Origin: Streptomyces sp. NBC_01446
Lineage (GTDB): Bacteria; Actinomycetota; Actinomycetes; Streptomycetales; Streptomycetaceae
Direction of reading: 5' to 3'
Assembly (NCBI RefSeq): GCF_026340095.1
Contig: NZ_JAPEPO010000002.1
Span: forward strand, 124,001-188,000
Length of the DNA stretch: 64,000 nucleotides
Numbering within the stretch: the first letter of the stretch is position 1; the number at the start of each line of letters is the position of its first letter. The position numbers and the translations under genes are program-made. A model generated the notes under the pieces. The model saw nothing but the letters and a program-made list of their open reading frames with translations, searched no databases and was not told where the DNA came from. Below, one piece after another: positions 7,705 to 15,408 of this stretch.

Positions 7705-10700
7705 ATGGGCCGAAGAGACCGGTTCGCACTGTCACGACGGAGCGGAGCACCGCCGTCGAGTCCTGTGCGAACTTTCCGTCATGCGCGCCCCTGGCGGCGC
7801 GCGGTCGTCCTGCTGTCCAGCTCGGCGCTGGCACTGGGACTGTCACTGCCGGCCATGCAGGCACAAGCGCAGCCGCAGACCGCTGCCCCCGAGGCCCGGA
7901 GCGCCGCCGCCGAAGCCTCGGTGAAGGTCCTCGTCTTCCACGGACCAGCCGACAAGCAGGACGACCCGGTCGCCTCCGCCACCTCGGCGATCAGGGAACT
8001 GGGTCAGAAGAACGGCTTCTCGGTGGACGAGTCGGATGATCCGGGCGTCATCACCACCGACAGCCTGGCCCGCTACCGCGGCGTGGTCTTCCTGTCGGCC
8101 GAGGGTGTGTCCCTCACCTCCGAAGAGGAATCTGCGTTCCAGGCCTACATCAAGGGCGGCGGCGGCTTTGTCGGCGTTCACGACGCCGCGCGCGCGGATG
8201 CCTCATCCAGCTGGTTCACCGGCCTGATCGGCACGCGGCCGGCCTCCGGCCTGCCCGCTTCCGAGAAGGTGGCGGAGGTCACGGCAAGCGACGACAACCC
8301 GCCGAACGAGACGAAGGCCAATCTGTTCGACGGCAGCAACACGACCAAGTGGCTGGCTCACCAGCCCACGGCCTGGGTCACGGCGAAGATGGACCACCCC
8401 GTCGCGGTGGCCCAGTACTCGCTGACGTCGGCCAACGACTCTGCCGGCCGTGACCCCAAGGACTGGACCCTTCAGGGCTCGCAGGACGGGGACACTTGGA
8501 AGGCGCTGGACACCCAGAGCGGCCAGAGCTTCGCGGACCGCGCCCAGTCCAAGCAGTACAAGTTCTCCAACACCACCACCTATCAGTACTACCGACTGAA
8601 CATCACCGCCAACTCCGGTGAGCCGCTTACTCAGTTGGCCGAGCTACGGCTGTTCGGCGCCGACCCGGCGCCCGCGCCGGAGACCAAGGTGCAGCAGGCG
8701 GTCGTGGACGTCACAGACCGCCAGCACCCGGCGAACAAGGGCCTGCCGCTGAAGTGGACCCGGTCCGACCAGTGGATGAACTGGGACCCGAACCCCGACG
8801 GCAACGTCCAGACGGTCGCCCAGGTCGAGGAGAACTCCTACGACCCCGGGCCGGCGGGCAACGGCGCCTTCCACCCCATCTCCTGGTGCCGGGACTACGA
8901 CGGCGGTCGGTCGTTCTACACCGGCATGGGCCGCACCGAGGACAGCTACACCTCGGACACCAAGTTCCAGAGACATCTGCTCGGCGCCATCGAGTGGACG
9001 ACCGGCATGGTCCGCGGCGACTGCCAGGCGACCATCGCGTCGAACTACTCGGTCGATCGGCTCACGGGCAAGAACCAGGCGGGCCAGCTCGACCAGATCG
9101 GCGAGCCGCACGGACTGACGGTGGCGCCCGACGGCAAGAGCTTCTACATCGGCAAGGCGGCATGCCCGAGCGGTCCGATCTCCGACTGGAACGACCCCAA
9201 GGTGGGCCTGGGCTGCGGCACGATCCACCAGTGGGACCCCAAGACCAAGCAGGTCAAACTGCTCACCACACTCGACGTGATGGGCAACCGCGGCAGCGGC
9301 GACGAGCTGGTCAAGAACGAGGAAGGTCTGGTCGGCATCACGCTCGACCCCAAGTTCGAGCAGAACGGCTGGATCTACGTCTACTGGATGCCGCACGAGT
9401 CGGTCGACCGGGACAAGCAGACGGGTCAGCGCACCGTCTCCCGGCTTACCTACGACTTGAAGAGCCAGTCCATCGACAAGAGCACCCGCAAGGACCTGCT
9501 GCACTGGACCGCTCAGATCCACAGCTGCTGCCACACGGGCGGCGGCATGACCTTCGACAACGATGGCAACCTCTACGTCGGCGTCGGTGATGACAACTCC
9601 TCGCAGGGCGCCGGTGCCGGCTACTCCGGGAACAACTGGACCAAGGACTACAAGGGCCTGTCCTTCCAGGACGCCCGCCGCACGGCCGGCAACACCAATG
9701 ACCTCAACGGCAAGATCCTGCGGATCCACCCCGAGGCCGACGGCACTTACACGATCCCCAAGGGCAATCTGTTCACCGGCAAGGAGGAAGGGGGCGGCAA
9801 GACCCGTCCGGAGATCTACGTCATGGGCGTCCGCAACATCGCGCGGATCTCGTGGGACAAGTCCAACAACTGGCTGACCGCGGCCTGGGTCGGCCCCGAC
9901 GCGCCGACGCCGGACCCGGAGCTCGGCCCGGCCAAGTACGAGACCGCGAGCATCATCACCTCCGCGGGCAACCAGGGCTGGCCGTACTGCATGGGCAACA
10001 AGCAGCCCTACCGTGACCGCAGCAACACCGACGCGAGTGTGCTCACCGGCTGGTACGACTGCGACCACCCGAAGAACACCTCGCCCCGCAACACCGGGCT
10101 GGTCGACCTCCCGCCGATCCGCAGCAACATGATCTGGTATTCGCCGCAGGGCGGCGGCGTGGTCTACCCGCAGCGCAGTGACGGCAGCGGACTGCCCACA
10201 TACGCGCAGAGCGACGAGAAGTACACCGAGCCGTACCTCAAGGGCGGTGGCCAGGCCATCATGGACGGCCCGACCTACCACCGTTCGGAGGTCGACACCA
10301 AGAGCGGTGTCGCCTGGCCCGCGTACTGGGACAACAAGTGGTTCATCGGTGACGAGTCCAACGCCAACAACCGTGCCGCGGTCACCGTCACCCCGGACGA
10401 CGTCAAGGCCCAGTCCAAGCCGGAATTCGGCGAGGACCTGCGCCGGATCCTCCCCGGCGGCATCGGGGACAACAAGATCCAGAGCTGGATGGACGCCAAG
10501 TTCGGCCCGGACGGCGCGCTCTACATGCTCGACTACGCCGGCGGCTTCTTCAGCCTGGACCCGAACCAGAAGCTGGTCCGCGTCGCCTACCACGGTGGCC
10601 CGGCCACGCCGAACCCGAGCGACGCCTCCGGCCGCCCGGTCGCCCAGAGCAAGCCGCGGACGATCCAGTTCTCGGCCGCGAAGGCGGGCGGCGTCTCCTG

Positions 10701-11751
10701 GGAGTGGGACTTCGGTGACGGCAGCCAGCCGTCCCACGAGGCCAACCCCACGCACACCTACGCCTCCTACGGCACCTACCACACCACCCTGAAGGTGACC
10801 TACGCCAACGGCGAGCAGTCCACCGGCAAGATCGACGGGACAGCGGGCTGCACGGCGCCCGACGCCCGTGCCAACGTCTGGCTGCTCGACAGCGACACCG
10901 GTGTGGCCAACCACAAGGTTGGCGGCGGCTGCACGGTCAACGACCTGATCGACGACGAGAGCGCCTGGCCGAACCACGGCGCGTTCGTCAGCTACCTCAA
11001 CGCTCTGGTGGACCAGTTCCGCAAGGACGGTGTTCTCGACAACCACGAGGCGGCGACGATCAGCAAGGACGGCGCCAAGTCGCCCATCGGCAAGACACCC
11101 GGCTACAAGTCCATCTTCGACGGATCCGCGTCGAGTCTGGCCGGATGGAGCCAAGCGGGCGCAGGGCAGTTCTCACTCCTGCCGGACGGCACCCTCCACA
11201 GCTCCGGCGGCATGGGAATGCTGTGGTATAGCGAGCAGGAGTTCAAGGACTACTCGATCCGGCTGCAGTTCCGGGATGTCGCTCCGGAGGGCCACCAGGC
11301 CAACAGCGGTGTCTTCGTGAGGTTCCCCGATCCGCGGACGCCGCTGGACAAGCGGCCTGAGGGCTGCAGCACGACGGGAGCGGCTCGCACCGCTCCGGAG
11401 TGGGTGGCGATCTACTGCGGAAACGAGATCCAGATCTACGACGGCGACAGCGGTGAGCCCCAAAAGACCGGCTCCATCTACAACTTCGATCCGAACGACC
11501 TGGCCCACGCGAAGGTCACCCCGAAGGGCCAGTGGAACGACTACGAGATCCGGGTCGTCGGACAGCACTACACGATCATCCGCAACGGCGTAGTGATCAA
11601 GGAGTTCGACAACACGCCCGGCAAGTCGTCGTCGCGTGCGGGCGATCCGTCCACGGACCTGCGTCAGTTCTTCAGCGGCTACGTGGGTCTGCAGAACCAC
11701 AGTGACAACGACCTGATCGAGTTCCGCAACATCCGGGTGCGGAACCTGTAG
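7705..11751 (+). CDS. Giant secreted ThuA / discoidin / PQQ-type sugar dehydrogenase / PKD / DUF1080 protein
   Basis: The product has 1348 residues from the ATG at 7705, five bases after AAGGAG. A signal peptide spans residues 1-50 (AVVLLSSSALALGLSLPAMQAQA). Domains in order: ThuA-like glutamine-amidotransferase fold, about 72-172 and 328-435, split by an inserted F5/8 type C (discoidin) sugar-binding domain at about 195-318; a soluble glucose/sorbosone dehydrogenase-type six-blade propeller, about 442-965 (GEPHGLTVAPDG, HSCCHTGGGMTFDNDGNLYVGVGDD, NDLNGKILRIHPE), which in relatives binds PQQ and oxidises sugars; a PKD domain, about 980-1042 (WEWDFGDGSQPSHEANPTHTY); the ~80-residue domain shared with the cupredoxin, about 1049-1128; and a C-terminal DUF1080 beta-sandwich, about 1132-1348. 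DUF1080 relatives hydrolyse 3-keto-glycosides. The combination suggests binding, oxidation and cleavage of a sugar polymer or glycoside outside the cell. Each activity is inferred from family. Confidence 0.9.
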   Translation: MGRRDRFALSRRSGAPPSSPVRTFRHARPWRRAVVLLSSSALALGLSLPAMQAQAQPQTAAPEARSAAAEASVKVLVFHGPADKQDDPVASATSAIRELGQKNGFSVDESDDPGVITTDSLARYRGVVFLSAEGVSLTSEEESAFQAYIKGGGGFVGVHDAARADASSSWFTGLIGTRPASGLPASEKVAEVTASDDNPPNETKANLFDGSNTTKWLAHQPTAWVTAKMDHPVAVAQYSLTSANDSAGRDPKDWTLQGSQDGDTWKALDTQSGQSFADRAQSKQYKFSNTTTYQYYRLNITANSGEPLTQLAELRLFGADPAPAPETKVQQAVVDVTDRQHPANKGLPLKWTRSDQWMNWDPNPDGNVQTVAQVEENSYDPGPAGNGAFHPISWCRDYDGGRSFYTGMGRTEDSYTSDTKFQRHLLGAIEWTTGMVRGDCQATIASNYSVDRLTGKNQAGQLDQIGEPHGLTVAPDGKSFYIGKAACPSGPISDWNDPKVGLGCGTIHQWDPKTKQVKLLTTLDVMGNRGSGDELVKNEEGLVGITLDPKFEQNGWIYVYWMPHESVDRDKQTGQRTVSRLTYDLKSQSIDKSTRKDLLHWTAQIHSCCHTGGGMTFDNDGNLYVGVGDDNSSQGAGAGYSGNNWTKDYKGLSFQDARRTAGNTNDLNGKILRIHPEADGTYTIPKGNLFTGKEEGGGKTRPEIYVMGVRNIARISWDKSNNWLTAAWVGPDAPTPDPELGPAKYETASIITSAGNQGWPYCMGNKQPYRDRSNTDASVLTGWYDCDHPKNTSPRNTGLVDLPPIRSNMIWYSPQGGGVVYPQRSDGSGLPTYAQSDEKYTEPYLKGGGQAIMDGPTYHRSEVDTKSGVAWPAYWDNKWFIGDESNANNRAAVTVTPDDVKAQSKPEFGEDLRRILPGGIGDNKIQSWMDAKFGPDGALYMLDYAGGFFSLDPNQKLVRVAYHGGPATPNPSDASGRPVAQSKPRTIQFSAAKAGGVSWEWDFGDGSQPSHEANPTHTYASYGTYHTTLKVTYANGEQSTGKIDGTAGCTAPDARANVWLLDSDTGVANHKVGGGCTVNDLIDDESAWPNHGAFVSYLNALVDQFRKDGVLDNHEAATISKDGAKSPIGKTPGYKSIFDGSASSLAGWSQAGAGQFSLLPDGTLHSSGGMGMLWYSEQEFKDYSIRLQFRDVAPEGHQANSGVFVRFPDPRTPLDKRPEGCSTTGAARTAPEWVAIYCGNEIQIYDGDSGEPQKTGSIYNFDPNDLAHAKVTPKGQWNDYEIRVVGQHYTIIRNGVVIKEFDNTPGKSSSRAGDPSTDLRQFFSGYVGLQNHSDNDLIEFRNIRVRNL

Positions 11752-11767
11752 CAAGGAGCGATCGGCG

Positions 11768-11797
11768 CCGGGCTCGGGGCGGCTGTCCCGGGCCCGG
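11768..11797 (+). terminator. Probable terminator of the ThuA/PQQ gene
   Basis: CCGGGCTCGGG at 11768-11778 pairs with CCCGGGCCCGG at 11787-11797 (11 pairs, one G-T wobble, 8-base loop), 16 bases after the stop codon. Confidence 0.7.
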
Positions 11798-11866
11798 TTC
11801 TGCGCTGGCCGACGGCCGACGCGCACCCGTGCGGCGGTGACGGGCCTCCCGGGCCGTCCATCACCC

Positions 11867-11883
11867 CATTGAACGATTCAATG
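11867..11883. promoter_or_regulatory. 17-bp palindrome, possible operator
   Basis: CATTGAA-CGA-TTCAATG is perfectly symmetric, lies in unusually AT-rich sequence for this genome, and sits 170 bases upstream of the small LuxR-type gene. It resembles a dimeric repressor site. No -10 or -35 pair is clear beside it. Confidence 0.4.
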
Positions 11884-12053
11884 CAGCAGAAAGTAATTTT
11901 TCGTGTAGAGCCCATCAAACCCGGACCCCGAGCTACTTGAAACGTGATAGCGATTTGACGGACTCCGCGGTCGATCACGGGTTCTGGCCTCCTATCAGGG
12001 CGGTGGCCTTCCCCGCGTTCCCTGCCGACCGCACTCGGCAAAGGAGGACGGAA

Positions 12054-12290
12054 GTGTCCACGCTCAGCTACGAGACAGAACGGCGGCCCCCCAACAACGC
12101 GGGTCTGCACCGAGACGAGGTGCACCTGCTGTCGCTGCTGGCGACCGGTCTGCCTATCGAGTCCGTCGCCCGGCGGCTCAACGTCTGCCCCCGCACAGTG
12201 CGCAGACGTTGCCGAGGTGTGTGCGACAAGATAGGCGTCAGCAGCGTCATCGAGGCCGTCGCCTGGGCAGCACGGCGCAGGCTGATCTGA
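12054..12290 (+). CDS. Small LuxR-type helix-turn-helix protein
   Basis: This 78-residue protein consists almost only of a GerE/LuxR-like DNA-binding domain (EVHLLSLLATGLPIESVARRLNVCPRTVRRRCRGVCDKIGVSSVIEAVAWAARRRLI). There is no receiver, autoinducer or ATPase domain. The GTG at 12054 was chosen because AAGGAGGA ends about six bases before it. Such free-standing regulators are common in Streptomyces. Its position between the two halves of the sugar-oxidation locus suggests a local role, but the target is unknown. Confidence 0.75.
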   Translation: MSTLSYETERRPPNNAGLHRDEVHLLSLLATGLPIESVARRLNVCPRTVRRRCRGVCDKIGVSSVIEAVAWAARRRLI

Positions 12291-12446
12291 CCTCCCCCCG
12301 GGGGCTCTTGAAGTCCACGCGCCATACCTTTTCGCGCGCTGCCGCGCCCCTCGAGGGATGCGGCAGGGTGCGAAGAGGTAATGGCCGGTCGCGGGTGGGG
12401 CGCGACCGCTTGCCGGACGGGTGCCGCGGACGGGGCGACCGGGGGG

Positions 12447-13622
12447 TCAGCTCACAGGGCCGCCGTAGGCCAGTTCACTGGCCAGCACGGCGGCGCCGAC
12501 GACCCCGGCGCGGGCGCCCAGTTCGGACAGCACCATCGGCAGGTCGCCGGTGGCCAGCGGCAGCGACCGCTGGTAGACGACGCTGCGGAGCTCAGCGAGC
12601 AGGATGTGCCCGAGATCGGCGAGGTCGCCGCCGATGACAATCATGGACGGGTTCATGAAGCTCACCAGCCCGGCGAGCACCTGGCCGACCTGCCGTCCGC
12701 CGGCCCGGACAATGCCGATGCAGACGGCGTCACCGGCGGCCGCGCCGTCGGCGACATCGCGCGCGGTGAGACAGCCCTTCGCCGCCAGCAGCTCCGCCAG
12801 CAGCAGGGACCGGCCGTCGTCCGCGGCCGACTCGGCGTGGCGCGCAAGCGCCTCCTGACTGAAGAGCGCCTCCAGGCAGCCCACGTTCCCGCAGGAGCAG
12901 ACCGGGCCGTCCGCGTCGACCTGGATGTGGCCGATGTCGCCGGCGCAGCCCGCGGCGCCACGGTAGATGCGGCCGGCGATCTGCATTCCGCAACCGACGC
13001 CGCTGCCGCTGCCGATCTTGACGAAGATCAGGTTGTCGACGGTCCGGGCGACGCCGCTGTGCTGCTCGCCCAGAGTCATCACATTCACGTCGTTGTCGAC
13101 GGCGACGGGGCAGCCATGTTCGCCGGACAGCACATCACGGACCGGATGGCGGTCCCACCCCGGCATGATCGGCGGGGAGACGGGGACGCCCTCACGGAAA
13201 CTCACCGGGCCGGGCAGACCGATCCCGATGGCGTCCAGCTGCGTGAAGTGGCCCTGAGCGCGCATCTTCTCCAGGATCCGCGTCGCCCGTCCCAGCACGT
13301 TCACCGGACCGGTACGGATGTCGCAGCGCTCGCTGTACGACGCCACCGCCCGCAGGCAGCCGTCCGTGACTTCGACGCCGACCGAGCGGGCGTCGAGGTC
13401 GACCGCCGCGAAGCGCAGGCCAGGGTCCAGTTTCACGAGCGTGGAGCGGCGTCCTCGGCGGGGGCCGGCGCACTCCGCCTCCACGACTCTCCCCGCCTCC
13501 ACCAGGTGGTCGAGCTCGGCCAGCAGGCGCCGACGCGGCACCTCGAGCCGGCCGGCCAACTGGGCGCGTGACAGCGGCCCGTGGTCTCGCAGCAGAGTGA
13601 GCAGCTCGTACCGGATGCTCAC
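12447..13622 (-). CDS. Second ROK-family transcriptional repressor
   Basis: This 391-residue NagC/XylR-like regulator is a clear paralogue of the ROK gene at 2.3 kb. An N-terminal winged helix (LLTLLRDHGPLSRAQLAGRLEVPRRRLLAELDHLVEAGRV) is followed by the ROK domain with VDNDVNVMTLGEQHSGVARTV, CSCGNVGCLEALF and the C-terminal SLPLATGDLPMVLSELGARAGVVGAAVLA. The GTG at 13622 follows AGGAGG at nine bases; the open frame reaches 13919 but its extension has no family similarity. Shared segments such as GVPVSPPIMPGWD and VFSRSLPLATG-like tails show a duplication of the regulator within the locus. It lies downstream of the epimerase-like gene on the same strand. Confidence 0.9.
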   Translation of the reverse strand: MSIRYELLTLLRDHGPLSRAQLAGRLEVPRRRLLAELDHLVEAGRVVEAECAGPRRGRRSTLVKLDPGLRFAAVDLDARSVGVEVTDGCLRAVASYSERCDIRTGPVNVLGRATRILEKMRAQGHFTQLDAIGIGLPGPVSFREGVPVSPPIMPGWDRHPVRDVLSGEHGCPVAVDNDVNVMTLGEQHSGVARTVDNLIFVKIGSGSGVGCGMQIAGRIYRGAAGCAGDIGHIQVDADGPVCSCGNVGCLEALFSQEALARHAESAADDGRSLLLAELLAAKGCLTARDVADGAAAGDAVCIGIVRAGGRQVGQVLAGLVSFMNPSMIVIGGDLADLGHILLAELRSVVYQRSLPLATGDLPMVLSELGARAGVVGAAVLASELAYGGPVS

Positions 13623-13758
13623 ATTCGCGCACCTCCTGATGGCAGGCACTGCTCGCCCGCCCACGTCGGTGGCGGCAGTGGCATGAGAAACGTCCACCCC
13701 GTTCCGCCGCTCGCGCCGGCACGAGCCGGGGAGCGGGAAACGGGGTGGTGACGAGGGG

Positions 13759-14748
13759 TCAGGAAAGCAGGTCGGCGAGCGCGGTGTAACTGCGCTGCGC
13801 GGCCCCCAGCGAGCCGGGCGGGTCGGGCTGGGTGCCGGGGGCGCTGTCCTGCTCCCAGATGCCGTGGTGGTTGCCGAACGGACCGATCGCGTGGATGAAC
13901 CGCTGGTAGCGCATGTCACCGGCGCCGAACTCGGTCATGTCGTAGCCGTCATCGGCGTTGGGGTCGGACTTGCCGTCCTTCATGTGGAACAGCGTGTACC
14001 GGTAGGGGTGCTCGCGCACATAGGCCGCGGGGTCAAAGCCGGGGTAACGGAACTGGCCGACGAAGGCCCAGTAGACGTCCATCTCGAGGTAGACGTGGGC
14101 GGGCTCGGTGTTATGCAGGAAAACGTCGTACAGACGCACCTTCGGCTGGTCCTGGGCGAAGGCCCACTCGGACCAGTGGTTGTGCTGGTACAGCTTGAGT
14201 CCACGCGCCGACGCGGCCTGACCCCAGCCGTTGAACTCCTCCGCGGCCGCCTGGTACCCGGCGACCGTCGGGGTGTCCGAGGGGGCGTTCGGGGTCCCGA
14301 TGTTCGGCATACCCAGGATCTCGGCGTTGTCGAGCTCCTGCTGCAGATTGCTGCGGAAGGCTCCGATGCCGATGTGGCTGCCGATGGCTCGCAGGCCGTT
14401 GTCGTCGAGCAGCGTGCGAATCTCCTGGAGGGTGATCTGCCGGCCGAGAATGGAGGTGTTCTGGGTGTAGCCGGCGAACTCGACCTCCTTGTAGCCCATC
14501 CGTGACAGTTCCTCGAAGACGACACGGAAACCGAGGTCGGAGACCTTGTCGCGGACGCTGTAGAGCTGGATGCCGATGGCGTCCTTCGGAATGCTCAAGC
14601 TGGCGCCCTGGGCCGCGGCGTCCGGGGCAAGCGTCTGCGCGGACGCGGGGAGCGCGCCTGCGACGGACGCCGCACCGATGGCCACGGTGCCGGCGGCTGC
14701 CGCACGCAGGAAGCCCCTGCGGTCGAAGTCGGGTGTGAACTGACCCAT
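13759..14748 (-). CDS. Tat-exported sugar phosphate isomerase/epimerase-like protein
   Basis: This 329-residue TIM-barrel protein belongs to the xylose-isomerase-like (AP_endonuc_2) family. The N-terminus FDRRGFLRAAAAGTVAIGAASVAGALPASA is a twin-arginine signal, so it acts outside the membrane. Barrel features include IGIQLYSVRDKV, YKEVEFAGY, IGSHIGI, LKLYQHNHWSEW and the metal-site region VYLEMDVYWAFVGQ ... FHMKDGKSD, with His, Glu and Asp where the family binds divalent metal. Two ATGs stand in tandem (14751 and 14748) after GAAGGAG; the second has better spacing. Related proteins work with Gfo/Idh/MocA oxidoreductases and DUF1080 proteins in 3-keto-sugar routes, and both partners are in this locus. 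The substrate is not known. Confidence 0.85.
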   Translation of the reverse strand: MGQFTPDFDRRGFLRAAAAGTVAIGAASVAGALPASAQTLAPDAAAQGASLSIPKDAIGIQLYSVRDKVSDLGFRVVFEELSRMGYKEVEFAGYTQNTSILGRQITLQEIRTLLDDNGLRAIGSHIGIGAFRSNLQQELDNAEILGMPNIGTPNAPSDTPTVAGYQAAAEEFNGWGQAASARGLKLYQHNHWSEWAFAQDQPKVRLYDVFLHNTEPAHVYLEMDVYWAFVGQFRYPGFDPAAYVREHPYRYTLFHMKDGKSDPNADDGYDMTEFGAGDMRYQRFIHAIGPFGNHHGIWEQDSAPGTQPDPPGSLGAAQRSYTALADLLS

Positions 14749-15408
14749 CATCACTCCTTCGTTGTGGAGCACCGAGCCGCGGTGAGACCGCGGCGTGGGC
14801 CGAACAGGGGGGACGTACTCGCCCGGTCGTCGTGCGGGGCGTTCGTCGGCCGGAACGCCTGGTGAGTGGGCAGTTGGCAGAACTGGCTGCGAGGTGACCG
14901 GAACCACCCTCGCGAACTAGGGCGGCGCGGTTGCCGCCACGCGGCTCCCCCGCGGACCGCGCAACGGCAACAGGGTGGCCTCGGCGGACCCCGGAGGACG
15001 ATGAACGCCTGAGACCGTCGATAGTTGACCACGAACCACCGGTACTTTTCACCAGACGAGCAAAAGATGTGGCCACTTCAGGCCATGAAAAGCAGCTACC
15101 GGGCAGTACATCCTTGACAGCCTTCGTCACGAAGCCCACTCTCATGACGCTTCACCAGGGTGCCGCGAACCCCTCCGAGCCCTCGCCTCAGTCCCACTGC
15201 GGACCCGTGCGGCCACACATGCCGCTTCGTCCGCAGTCCGACCACGCCCGACGTCAGTTGCCGGCGGCGTGCACACCAGGACCACCTGTCCCCTCCACCG
15301 GCGAACCGGCACACGCCGTCCCGGGCATCCAAGCCCGGCCCGGCACCCCGCGCGACGCGACCGCTCGCGCGATGTCCACCGCAGCGCCCCAAGAGAGGTA
15401 GGCAGTAA
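14749..15408. promoter_or_regulatory. Divergent intergenic region with a possible promoter/operator
   Basis: About 660 bases separate the divergent epimerase-like and sugar dehydrogenase genes. No gene is convincing in any frame. A TTGACA at 15114-15119 faces the dehydrogenase, and directly after it lies the 13-bp palindrome CTTCGT-C-ACGAAG at 15122-15134, a plausible repressor site. The -10 element is not clear. Confidence 0.4.

Noticed and set aside
8644..11154. 836-codon open frame antisense to the ThuA/PQQ gene
   Set aside because: Val/Ala/Arg/Gly-rich composition typical of an antisense frame; the plus strand encodes clear domains.
13864..14505. Plus-strand frame opposite the isomerase/epimerase-like gene
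   Set aside because: Antisense shadow rich in Val and Gly; the minus strand has Tat signal and TIM-barrel motifs.
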